Assembly: GCA_038203615.1 (NCBI GenBank)
Contig: JBBRDU010000065.1
Location: 1-16,081, forward strand
Direction: 5' to 3'
DNA: 16,081 nt
Source of the DNA: JBBRDU01 sp038203615
Lineage (GTDB): Bacteria; Verrucomicrobiota; Verrucomicrobiia; Chthoniobacterales; UBA10450
In this document: in pieces, positions 5,435 through 11,848 of the stretch
How the letters are laid out: every line of letters begins with the position of its first letter
Position numbering within the stretch: position 1 is the stretch's first letter
The notes under the pieces: generated by a model
What the model was told of the DNA's origin: nothing
What the model saw: only the letters and a program-made list of their open reading frames with translations
The model's database searches: none
Position numbers and translations under genes: made by a program

Positions 5435-7068
5435 CATTCCCACTCGATCGTGCTCGGCGGTTTGCTCGAGATATCGTAAACGACGCGGTTAACGCCTTTG
5501 ACTTCGTTACAGATGCGATTGGAGATGCGGGCCAGGAGTTCGTAAGGCACGCGCACCCAATCAGCCGTCATGCCGTCGAGGCTTTCCACGATGCGGAGCG
5601 CGATGGTGTTTTCGTAAGTGCGCTGATCGCCCATCACGCCGACGCTTTGCACTGGGAGGAGGACGGCAAATGACTGCCAGACTTTGTAATACCAATCGGC
5701 CGCCTCCATTTCGTTCTGCACGACGGTGTCGGCGGCGCGCAGAATGGACAATCGTTCCGGCGTGACTTCGCCGAGGATGCGTACGGCCAGCCCCGGGCCG
5801 GGGAACGGTTGGCGATAGACCACCTCTTTGGGCAATCCAAGCTGCAGGCCGGCCTGCCGCACCTCGTCCTTGAACAATTCGCGCACGGGTTCGACCAGCT
5901 CGAAGTGCATTTTCTCGGGGAGCCCGCCGACGTTGTGGTGGCTCTTGATGACGTGCGCCGGTTTGCCGCCGATGGCCACGCTCTCGATCACGTCGGGGTA
6001 GAGCGTGCCCTGGGCGAGGAAACGGTACTCTGGCACGGGCATCTTGCCCGTGTCTTCTTGGCTCACGGGCTGGAAGCCCGTGCCACCGTTCTTGCGATCT
6101 TCCGCCAGTAATTCCTCGGTGGCGTGTTGGAAAACATCGATGAATTCGTTGCCGATAATCTTGCGCTTTTCTTCCGGGTCGGTCACGCCGCGCAGCCGAG
6201 AAAGGAAACGCTCGGAAGCATCGACGTATTTGAGGCGCACCCGAAAATTTTCGCCGAAGACGCGCTGCACCATTTCTTCTTCGCGCTCGCGCAATAAGCC
6301 GTTGTTGACGAAAATGCAGGTCAACTGGTCGCCGATGGCTTTGTGCAGAAGCGCGGCCACCACCGATGAATCGACACCACCACTGAGTCCGAGGACCACT
6401 TTCGCGTCACCAACTTGTTGACGGACGCGCGCGCATGCTTCTTCGATGAAAGAGCCCATCGTCCAATCCATGGCGCAGTGGCAGATGTGATAAACGAAAT
6501 TCTCCAGGATTTGTTTGCCGCGCGGCGTGTGCGCCACTTCGGGATGAAACTGCAGGCCGTAAAGTTTCCGGACCGGGTCTTCCACCGCGGCAAAGGGCGA
6601 ACTGGCTGTCTTCGCCGCCACCCGAAATCCCTTGGGCAACCCGGTCACCTCATCACCGTGGCTATTCCAGACATCGAGCTGCGGCCCCAATCCCTCGAAG
6701 AGAGCGGACCCATTTGTGACTTCAAGGAGGCCCGCGCCGTACTCGCGGCGGCCGCTGAATTCGACGCTGCCGCCGAGGTGATGCGCCATGAGCATCAAGC
6801 CGTAACAGATGCCAAGGATGGGAATGCCTAACGAAAAAATCTCCGCATCGATCTTGGGCGCATTTTCATCGTAAACGCTGGCCGGCCCGCCCGAGAGGAT
6901 GATTCCGTTTGGGCGACGGGTCGTCACTTCCGCCGCCGGAATGTTGAACGGAACGATTTCCGAGTAGACCTGCAGTTCCCGGATCCGCCGCGCGATCACC
7001 TGCGTGTACTGCGATCCGAAATCGAGGATGAGGATTCTCGAATGCTGGGTAGGCGTGGCGGTCTTCAC
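5434..7068 (-). CDS. guaA: GMP synthase (glutamine-hydrolysing), 544 aa
   Basis: GuaA makes GMP from XMP, ATP and glutamine in the cytosol, the last step of de novo guanine nucleotide synthesis. The class I glutamine amidotransferase domain (~10-195) has the nucleophile C88 in GICYGLML and the H175/E177 pair in QFHPEV. The ATP-pyrophosphatase domain follows with the P-loop SGGVDSS (229-235) and FLAQGTLYPDVIES. The C-terminal dimerisation domain ends in the family signature STIEWE. The usual length is ~525. The extra ~19 residues (328-346, GGTGFQPV...GKMPVP) are encoded by a double-hairpin repeat inserted just before YRFLAQGT. The start is GTG at 7068, three bases after the stop of a small lipoprotein gene, and AGGA in that junction can serve as ribosome site. 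The two genes are very likely co-transcribed. Confidence 0.97.
   Translation of the reverse strand: MKTATPTQHSRILILDFGSQYTQVIARRIRELQVYSEIVPFNIPAAEVTTRRPNGIILSGGPASVYDENAPKIDAEIFSLGIPILGICYGLMLMAHHLGGSVEFSGRREYGAGLLEVTNGSALFEGLGPQLDVWNSHGDEVTGLPKGFRVAAKTASSPFAAVEDPVRKLYGLQFHPEVAHTPRGKQILENFVYHICHCAMDWTMGSFIEEACARVRQQVGDAKVVLGLSGGVDSSVVAALLHKAIGDQLTCIFVNNGLLREREEEMVQRVFGENFRVRLKYVDASERFLSRLRGVTDPEEKRKIIGNEFIDVFQHATEELLAEDRKNGGTGFQPVSQEDTGKMPVPEYRFLAQGTLYPDVIESVAIGGKPAHVIKSHHNVGGLPEKMHFELVEPVRELFKDEVRQAGLQLGLPKEVVYRQPFPGPGLAVRILGEVTPERLSILRAADTVVQNEMEAADWYYKVWQSFAVLLPVQSVGVMGDQRTYENTIALRIVESLDGMTADWVRVPYELLARISNRICNEVKGVNRVVYDISSKPPSTIEWE
6032..6086. repeat. Double-hairpin repeat inserted in frame in guaA
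   Basis: Two 19-nt hairpins stand in tandem, 11 nt apart: CACGGGCA-TCT-TGCCCGTG (6034-6052) and CACGGGCT-GGA-AGCCCGTG (6064-6082). Both have 8-bp perfect stems and 3-nt loops, and they share their outer seven stem pairs. The outer ends GGCACGGGC (6032-6040) and GCCCGTGCC (6076-6084) also pair, so the whole element can fold as one stem. In the guaA frame it encodes GGTGFQPVSQEDTGKMPVP (residues 328-346), which accounts for the excess length over normal GuaA. No clear target duplication is seen. Confidence 0.85.
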
Positions 7069-7071
7069 GTC

Positions 7072-7272
7072 CTACGGATGATTTTGCGGAACGCCATGTT
7101 CGTTGGCCTGGTCCCCCGGGGAGCGCTCGATCGGTCCGAGTGTGCCCTGACCGGTCACGCCGCGCTGGAGCTGGCCTTCCACTTCCTCGGTGCTGCGTTT
7201 CTCCATCGGATCGGCGCACGCCGCCAGGAGAAGGGCGCTGGCCAGCGCAAAAACAATCGAACTGCGCTTCAT
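7072..7272 (-). CDS. Small predicted lipoprotein (66 aa)
   Basis: A typical lipoprotein signal is present: MKRSS, a hydrophobic stretch IVFALASALL, then the lipobox LAAC with the lipidated Cys at residue 19. The mature part is ~48 residues, polar and Gly/Gln/Glu-rich (STEEVEGQLQRG, GTLGPIERSPGDQ), with no domain I recognise. The envelope is its probable location. It ends three bases before the guaA start, and a good promoter candidate lies 6 bases upstream of its ATG, so it appears to be the first gene of a two-gene transcript with guaA. There is no obvious functional link to GMP synthesis; it may simply carry the leader for guaA. Confidence 0.75.
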   Translation of the reverse strand: MKRSSIVFALASALLLAACADPMEKRSTEEVEGQLQRGVTGQGTLGPIERSPGDQANEHGVPQNHP

Positions 7273-7278
7273 CTGCCT

Positions 7279-7306
7279 ATTCTAGAGAAGGGCTTCGGCA
7301 TTGCAA
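7279..7306 (-). promoter_or_regulatory. Sigma70-type promoter candidate for lipoprotein-guaA
   Basis: On the minus strand TTGCAA (7301-7306) is followed after 16 bp by TAGAAT (7279-7284), which matches the -10 consensus at five of six positions. It lies 6 bases before the lipoprotein ATG, so transcription would start at or very near the start codon, giving a very short leader or a leaderless message. Strength is unverified. Confidence 0.45.
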
Positions 7307-7350
7307 GGCACGAGCGGCGAGTGCGCGTGGCGCTTGCCTGTTTTCTGGAG

Positions 7351-7390
7351 GGGAAGGCGTTGCCTTCCCACGGGAAGCTGACAGCTTCCC
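7351..7390. repeat. Tandem 19-nt hairpin pair upstream of aat
   Basis: GGGAAGGC-GTT-GCCTTCCC (7351-7369) and GGGAAGCT-GAC-AGCTTCCC (7372-7390) are two perfect 8-bp/3-nt-loop hairpins separated by 2 nt. They share the first six stem bases. Geometry and pairing match the guaA insertion while the stem sequence is entirely different. The pair lies 37 bp upstream of the aat start, inside the probable leader. Confidence 0.85.
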
Positions 7391-7427
7391 CTACAGGAAT
7401 TTTCCGCATGAAAAATCCGAAAGCGAT

Positions 7428-7997
7428 ATGATCTCGCCGGAACTTTTATTGCAAGGTTACCGGCTGGGCGTTTTCCCCATGGGAATGCCCGATGGCGCGA
7501 TTGAATGGTTCTCCCCGGATCCGCGCGCCATTCTGCCGCTCGACAAATTTCATATTCCGCGCGGCCTTCGTCGCACGCTGGAGAAAAAGAAATTCGACGT
7601 GCGCCTCAATACGCGGTTTGGCGACGTCATCCGCGCCTGCGCCAAGCGGGAGGATACCTGGATCACGCGCGAGATCATGGGCAGCTACGAGCGTCTGCAT
7701 GAGCTCGGTTACGCCCATTCGGTTGAAGCCTGGCACGACCGCAAACTGGCTGGTGGACTTTATGGCGTCGCCATCGGGGGCGTCTTTTTCGGCGAATCGA
7801 TGTTTCATCGCGTGACCGACGCCTCCAAGGTCGCTTTAGTGGCGCTAGTCGAGCGGATGCGCGCGCGCAAGTTCGTCTTGCTCGATACCCAGTGGGTCAC
7901 GCCGCATTTGCAACAGTTTGGCGTCGCGGAAATCTCGCGGACGCATTACCTGCGCGTGCTGGGCCGCGCGGTCGAACTGCAGCGCAAGTTCGTCTGA
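7428..7997 (+). CDS. aat: Leucyl/phenylalanyl-tRNA--protein transferase (189 aa)
   Basis: Aat transfers Leu or Phe from aminoacyl-tRNA to proteins with N-terminal Lys or Arg, marking them for ClpS/ClpAP degradation (bacterial N-end rule). Family blocks occur in order: YRLGVFPMG, IEWFSPDPRAILPLD, FHIPRGLRRTL, DTWITREIMGSYERLHELGY, HSVEAW, GGLYGVAIGGVFFGESMFHR, and LLDTQWVTPHLQQFGVAEISR. The length is short compared with ~230 aa in E. coli because the protein begins almost at the SPELLLQGYRLG block, as in many compact homologues. The ATG at 7428 is chosen because upstream in-frame sequence is repeat DNA. An out-of-frame mini-ORF (ATG at 7408, seven residues) ends over this start. No strong Shine-Dalgarno sequence is seen. 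The gene faces the mhqD-like gene convergently. Confidence 0.94.
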   Translation: MISPELLLQGYRLGVFPMGMPDGAIEWFSPDPRAILPLDKFHIPRGLRRTLEKKKFDVRLNTRFGDVIRACAKREDTWITREIMGSYERLHELGYAHSVEAWHDRKLAGGLYGVAIGGVFFGESMFHRVTDASKVALVALVERMRARKFVLLDTQWVTPHLQQFGVAEISRTHYLRVLGRAVELQRKFV

Positions 7998-8000
7998 ATC

Positions 8001-8117
8001 GACGGCTCCGCGGAGCGTCGCCCTACCGGCAGAAGGCCAGTGATGCCATGGCCCGACAAGGACTGCTCCGTCCTGTGACATTTCGAACATTGTAGGGCGG
8101 GCGCTCCGCCTGCCGTC
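8001..8117. repeat. MITE-like inverted-repeat element (117 bp) after aat
   Basis: Imperfect terminal inverted repeats of 26 bp at 8001-8026 and 8092-8117 (GACGGC... and ...GCCGTC ends, with GCCCTAC inner ends; about 22 matches allowing one gap on each side) flank 65 bp. The right arm contains a 19-nt hairpin GGCGGGCG-CTC-CGCCTGCC at 8096-8114 (8 pairs with one G-T, 3-nt loop). The left arm contains the 12-nt palindrome GCTCCGCGGAGC at 8005-8016. It fills the convergent gap between aat and the esterase gene and could help end both transcripts. Its length is close to the 119-bp element in the glycosidase gene. Confidence 0.7.
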
Positions 8118-8164
8118 TAAAACAAAGCAGCGACGCTGCCCGAATGAGCGAACTTATTAATTCG

Positions 8165-8791
8165 TTAGGCAATACTGACGATCCATTGCTGCGCGGCGGC
8201 CACGTCGTTCTCGGTCAACTGGTGGCCGCTTGATTGGAAGATGAGGTCGACGTTCGCGCCGGTTTGGCGCAGCAATTCTTCCAGCCGTTGACCGTTCTCC
8301 GGCTGGGCGATTGGATCGAAGCGGCCTTCCGAGATCAAGACCTGCGCGGCCGGGCTGGCCGTGGCCGGCGGATTCGAAAGCGGCACCATCGCCCGAAAAA
8401 GAATCGCTCGCCGGAAAGGTGCGATGCCCAGCAGCATCATGGCCGCGGCGATATTCGCGCCATTGGAGTATCCCACCGCCATGACGTGCTCCACCTGAAT
8501 CTCGTAGGGCACGGCCGCGGCTTCGATAAACGCCGCCAACTCATGGGCTCGCGCCGTCACATCGGCTTCGTCAAACACGCCTTCGGCCAGTCTCCGAAAG
8601 AAGCGCGACGCGCCTCGTTCCAGCACTTGGCCACGCGGACTGAGGAGCGCGGCGGCCGGGTCGAGCGCGCGGCCCAGATCCAGTAAATCACTCTCGTCGC
8701 CGCCCGTGCCGTGCAGGAGCAGGAGTGTGCGGCCGCCTTGTCCCGGCGTGGCCGCGGGCACGAATCGATGGGTGAACCCAAGATCTTTCAT
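8165..8791 (-). CDS. mhqD: Alpha/beta-hydrolase, MhqD-like carboxylesterase (208 aa)
   Basis: This is a small cytosolic serine hydrolase of the phospholipase/carboxylesterase (Abhydrolase_2-like) group. The oxyanion region LLLLHGTGGDE (23-33) is followed by SPRG and the nucleophile elbow GYSNGAN with S109. The triad is completed by D159 in GRFDPI and H190 in GHQLT. There is no signal peptide. Its ATG overlaps the stop of the upstream dioxygenase gene by four bases, so the two are translated together. In Bacillus, MhqD-type esterases and MhqO-type dioxygenases are induced by quinones and catechols, and the pairing here suggests the same role in degrading or tolerating hydroquinone-like compounds. 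The true substrate is unknown, and the gene symbol is given by analogy. Confidence 0.88.
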   Translation of the reverse strand: MKDLGFTHRFVPAATPGQGGRTLLLLHGTGGDESDLLDLGRALDPAAALLSPRGQVLERGASRFFRRLAEGVFDEADVTARAHELAAFIEAAAVPYEIQVEHVMAVGYSNGANIAAAMMLLGIAPFRRAILFRAMVPLSNPPATASPAAQVLISEGRFDPIAQPENGQRLEELLRQTGANVDLIFQSSGHQLTENDVAAAQQWIVSIA

Positions 8792-9741
8792 GGCGCCGAG
8801 ACGTGAGACAGAGAAATGCGCGGGAGCACCTGCTCGATGGAACTGCGGTGTTCCTCATATTGCGGCGGCAATTGCAGCGTCTCTCCCAGATGCTCGGGCG
8901 GTTCGTCCGTGGCAAAACCCGGGTTGTCCGTCGCGATCTCGAACAGGATGCCGGCCGGCTCGCGGAAATAGATGGAGTGAAAGTATTGCCGGTCGATCAC
9001 CGGCGTGACGCGCAGGCCGAGTTCCTCAAGGAGGGCGCGCCAATGCAACTGCTCTTCATCGTTGGCGGCGCGAAAGGCAATGTGATGAACCGTGCCGGCC
9101 GCGATGTGACCGAACGCGGTTTCGCTGCGCTCGATCAGATCGATCTGCGCGTCGGGCGTGCCCGGCGCGAGCGAGAAGCGACGACGGCTTTGTTCTTCGC
9201 CGATCAATTCGCAACCGAAGGTGACGGTGAACAGTTGCTCGGTTAATTTTGACGCCTGCACTTCCAAAGTGGGCGCCGCAAAACCGTGCAAGGCGAATTC
9301 GGCCGGCACATCGCTCCGATCATAGAGCTCCACTGTGTTGAGTGAGTCGGATCCAATCAGCTCCAGCATCAATCCGTCCGGGTCCGTAAAGCGCACGACC
9401 TGCTGGCCGAAGCGCGGCCCCGTTTCCTCCGCCAGCACGCGCTCCTCCTTTAACCGCTCCTTCCAGTAATCAATCGCCGCCGGGGCGACCGCGAAACTGG
9501 TGGCCACCACCTGCCCGGTTCCACGGGTGCCACGTCGCGCGCCCGGCCAGGGAAAGAACGTGATGATCGTTCCCGGGCTCCCCAGCCGATCTCCGAAATA
9601 AAAGTGATAACTTCCCGGGTCATCAAAGTTGACGGTGCGCTTGACCAGGCGGAGCCCGAGCACCTGAGTGTAAAAATCCAGGTTTCGCTGCGGATCGGTC
9701 GCAATCGCCGTGATATGGTGGAGGCCGCGAAGCTTCATCAT
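8788..9741 (-). CDS. mhqO: Ring-cleaving dioxygenase, VOC family, MhqO-like (317 aa)
   Basis: This is a two-domain glyoxalase-fold (VOC) protein of the extradiol ring-cleaving dioxygenase type, which opens hydroquinone or catechol rings using a metal ion. The N-terminal GLHHITAIATDPQRNLDFY, LGLRLVKRTVNFDDPGSYHFYFGD and TFFPWPGA blocks are characteristic of the MhqO group. Metal-ligand candidates are H8/H9, H219/H220 in VHHIAF, and E268 in GILFEIATD. The C-terminal PPQYEEHRSSIEQVLP is also a usual ending. The ATG at 9741 has a strong ribosome site (GGAG five bases upstream). It starts a two-gene unit with the esterase gene and is divergent from prmA, with only 17 bases between the two start codons, so the promoter must lie inside prmA or be leader-poor. 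Confidence 0.9.
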   Translation of the reverse strand: MMKLRGLHHITAIATDPQRNLDFYTQVLGLRLVKRTVNFDDPGSYHFYFGDRLGSPGTIITFFPWPGARRGTRGTGQVVATSFAVAPAAIDYWKERLKEERVLAEETGPRFGQQVVRFTDPDGLMLELIGSDSLNTVELYDRSDVPAEFALHGFAAPTLEVQASKLTEQLFTVTFGCELIGEEQSRRRFSLAPGTPDAQIDLIERSETAFGHIAAGTVHHIAFRAANDEEQLHWRALLEELGLRVTPVIDRQYFHSIYFREPAGILFEIATDNPGFATDEPPEHLGETLQLPPQYEEHRSSIEQVLPRISLSHVSAP

Positions 9742-9746
9742 CCCAT

Positions 9747-9750
9747 CTCC
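9747..9750 (-). promoter_or_regulatory. Ribosome binding site of the mhqO-like gene
   Basis: GGAG on the minus strand, five bases before the ATG at 9741, is the clearest Shine-Dalgarno sequence in the window. It favours the first of the two adjacent ATG codons (9741 rather than 9738). Confidence 0.6.
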
Positions 9751-9758
9751 ACTGACGC

Positions 9759-10631
9759 ATGTATTTATGGCGAAGGCTAGCCACTCCTACGTGGCTTTTT
9801 GGCAGGGAAAAAATGCTGCGATTGCGCGCCGGCCCAGGGTTAGTCGTGGTGGAATGGCCCGGGCGGAAGGCCGCGGCGCTCGAATTAATTTGCCGGTCGG
9901 CAAAGGAGGCCGGCCAGTTGGTTCGCGATTTTGGCGGAAGGATCGAGAAGCTCCCGGCCGATTGGCTGACTCTTTACACCCGCGCGCAAAAGCGGCCGCC
10001 GCTGCGCATTGGCCGGCGTCTGATCATCACCAATGGGGGAGGGACCTTGGCGCCCAGACTGTCGCCTCGCCGAACCGCCGCCCACCTGGTCATTCCAGCG
10101 GGAGCAGCCTTCGGCACCGGTGAACACGCGACTACAGCCATGTCATTGCGTCTGCTGGAGCGAATCACGCGGCGACTCAAAGGCGACTGGTTATTCGCCG
10201 ATCTCGGGACGGGCAGCGGGATTCTCGCGCTGGCGGCGCGCTCTTTCGGAGCGACCCGTGCGGTGGGAGTCGATCATGATGCCACCGCCATCTCGACCGC
10301 GCGAGCCAACGCCCGGTTCAACCGGATCACACGGACCGAGTTCAAAATCGCCGATGTGCGTTGCTGGCGGCCGGAGAGAAAGATGAATGTGGTTGGCGCT
10401 AACCTCTATAGTGAGCTGTTGATCGAGACGCTGCCTCAGGTTCGCCGATATCTTGCGCCGGGCGGATGGCTCATCGCGTCCGGGATCATGCGGACCCAGG
10501 AGGCCGGAGTGATGGGTGCGCTGCGCTCCCATGGCATTCAGATCCAGGAAATCCGGCGCCGCGGGAAATGGATCGCTTTGGCCGGGATTCGGCAGGCCGG
10601 CAGGGCATCTCCGAAACGTTCCGCATCCTAA
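9759..10631 (+). CDS. prmA: Ribosomal protein L11 methyltransferase (290 aa)
   Basis: PrmA trimethylates ribosomal protein L11 using S-adenosylmethionine. The N-terminal L11-recognition domain (~1-95) is divergent but contains GGRIEKLPADWL. The linker signature IPAGAAFGTGEHATT (112-126) is the hallmark PrmA block (usually DPGxAFGTGxHxTT). The SAM-binding motif I is DLGTGSGILALAA (148-160), and VGVDHDATAISTARAN follows. The usual NILA-type motif appears as GANLYSELLIETLP, a recognisable variant. The length is normal. The start at 9759 gives the MYLWRR N-terminus I associate with related verrucomicrobial proteins. No good Shine-Dalgarno sequence is seen. The start is 17 bases from the divergent mhqO-like start. 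The C-terminal tail (RQAGRASPKRSAS) is basic and probably disordered. Confidence 0.9.
   Translation: MYLWRRLATPTWLFGREKMLRLRAGPGLVVVEWPGRKAAALELICRSAKEAGQLVRDFGGRIEKLPADWLTLYTRAQKRPPLRIGRRLIITNGGGTLAPRLSPRRTAAHLVIPAGAAFGTGEHATTAMSLRLLERITRRLKGDWLFADLGTGSGILALAARSFGATRAVGVDHDATAISTARANARFNRITRTEFKIADVRCWRPERKMNVVGANLYSELLIETLPQVRRYLAPGGWLIASGIMRTQEAGVMGALRSHGIQIQEIRRRGKWIALAGIRQAGRASPKRSAS
9779..9800 (+). terminator. Terminator-like hairpin inside the first codons of prmA
   Basis: AGCCAC-TCCTAC-GTGGCT (6-bp stem, 6-nt loop) is followed directly by TTTT, the form of a small intrinsic terminator, but it lies at codons 7-14 of prmA. It could be an attenuator of prmA, a stop for transcripts entering from the left, or plain coding sequence. 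On the minus strand it sits in the expected leader of the mhqO-like gene. Confidence 0.3.
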
Positions 10632-10706
10632 AAACCCAGTTGACGGAACGGGGCACCGCCCGCAAGGTTTGCGGTCCCAAGGCGGCTTCGGTTTCTCTGC
10701 ATTAGA

Positions 10707-10726
10707 CGCGGTTTAACAAAGCCGCG
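10707..10726 (+). other. Hairpin just upstream of the ndk-like start
   Basis: CGCGG (10707-10711) pairs with CCGCG (10722-10726), extended by a T-G and two T-A pairs around an AACA loop. It ends eight bases before the ATG at 10735, where a ribosome site would be expected and none is visible. It may influence translation, or it may be an incidental structure in the 103-bp gap after prmA. Confidence 0.35.
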
Positions 10727-10734
10727 CCATTCCC

Positions 10735-11811
10735 ATGCAGACTGAAGAGCTTTCTTACGCCATTGTAACGCCGTATTCGATGCGCAAATCGCGCACCGGC
10801 GGCATTATTTCGCGACTGATCTCCCGAACCGGTCTCGACCTGGTTGCCTCCCGCATGTTCGCTCCGAGCGCGGACCTGGTGCAGCGTTACGCGGACACCA
10901 TCGTGACGGAGGCGGAGCCGCGCCACCGCGCCACCCAGGAGTTGATCCGCGAGTATGTCCTCAAGAATTTCGCCGGCCAAGTGAACGGCCAGCGCGCCCG
11001 GGTCATGTTTCTGGTTTTCCGCGGACCGGACGCGGTGGAGAAGATTCATCAAGCGGTGGGCCACATTGTGAACGAGCGCACCAGTGGCGAAACCATCCGC
11101 GACACGTTTGGAGATTACATTGCGGATGCCCCCGGCAAGGTGACTTACTTCGAGCCCGGTGTGCTCACTTCCTTCGAGCGCGAGGCGACTGAGCGCGACC
11201 TCAAACTTTGGGCCGAGTTCTCCGACAGCGATGGCGGCATCCTGGATCGGGTCATTCAGTTTCCCGATGGAACGAAAGTTGAGAAGACGCTGGTCCTGAT
11301 TAAGCCGGATAACTTCAAGTTCCCAAACCTGCGACCGGGCGGTGTGATCGACGTTTTTTCCCGCACCGGCCTTTCCATCGTCGGATTCAAGGTCCACCGC
11401 ATGAGCGTGGCGCAGGCCGAGGAATTCTACGGCCCAGTGCTGGCTGTTTTGGAAGAAAAGCTCGGCGCCAAAAGCGGTCGCGAGAACTGGGAGAGCATCG
11501 TCGAGTTCATGGCCGGCCGGAAGCCGAGCAATACGCCGGCGGGCGAGCGCGAGCTGCCCGGCACGGAGAAATGCGTGGTCATCGTTTACCAGGGCGAAGA
11601 GGCCGTGCGCAAAATCCGCGAAGTCCTGGGCCCAACCGATCCGGCGAAGGCGCCGCCCGGGTCCATTCGCAAGGAATTCGGCCAGACCATCATGATCAAT
11701 GCGGCCCACGCTTCAGATTCAGTGGAAAATGCTCGCCGCGAAATGGGCATCGTCCGAGTCGATGAGAACAACTTCAAACCCACCATTGAAAACTTCTATG
11801 GGCGCAAATAA
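10735..11811 (+). CDS. ndk: Nucleoside diphosphate kinase, two-domain form (358 aa)
   Basis: This protein transfers phosphate between nucleoside triphosphates and diphosphates through a phospho-histidine. The C-terminal domain (~185-342) has the full set: KTLVLIKPDNF, VFSRTGLSIVGFKVHRMS, VLGPTDPAKAPPGSIRKEFG, and the active-site block INAAHASDS with H325 and N322 in the canonical spacing. An extra ~30-residue segment sits between the Tyr block and VVIVYQGEEAV. The N-terminal half (~5-150) repeats the fold (YAIVTPYSMRKSRTGGIISRL, RVMFLVFRGPDAVEKI, GETIRDTFGDYI) but has no His at the equivalent place (KVTYFEPGVLTS), so it is probably a non-catalytic or regulatory copy. Normal Ndk is ~140 aa. 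The gene is followed 37 bases later by the aminotransferase gene, suggesting co-transcription. Confidence 0.9.
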   Translation: MQTEELSYAIVTPYSMRKSRTGGIISRLISRTGLDLVASRMFAPSADLVQRYADTIVTEAEPRHRATQELIREYVLKNFAGQVNGQRARVMFLVFRGPDAVEKIHQAVGHIVNERTSGETIRDTFGDYIADAPGKVTYFEPGVLTSFEREATERDLKLWAEFSDSDGGILDRVIQFPDGTKVEKTLVLIKPDNFKFPNLRPGGVIDVFSRTGLSIVGFKVHRMSVAQAEEFYGPVLAVLEEKLGAKSGRENWESIVEFMAGRKPSNTPAGERELPGTEKCVVIVYQGEEAVRKIREVLGPTDPAKAPPGSIRKEFGQTIMINAAHASDSVENARREMGIVRVDENNFKPTIENFYGRK

Positions 11812-11848
11812 TTTGCATCCCCAGAATTTTTCGAACCCTTAAAATCCC

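Noticed and set aside
5060..5479. 139-codon plus-strand frame between vapB and guaA
   Set aside because: It lies in palindromic repeat DNA and runs over the guaA end; the product is Arg/Pro/Ala-rich without domains.
7140..7427. N-terminal extension of aat by 96 codons
   Set aside because: It runs antisense through the lipoprotein gene and through the hairpin pair; Aat family similarity begins only at the 7428 ATG.
9885..10127. Small minus-strand frame opposite prmA
   Set aside because: Short antisense frame in GC-rich coding sequence, with no ribosome site or family.
10702..11709. 335-codon frame on the minus strand over the ndk-like gene
   Set aside because: Shadow of a well-supported plus-strand gene; the product has no domain-like features.
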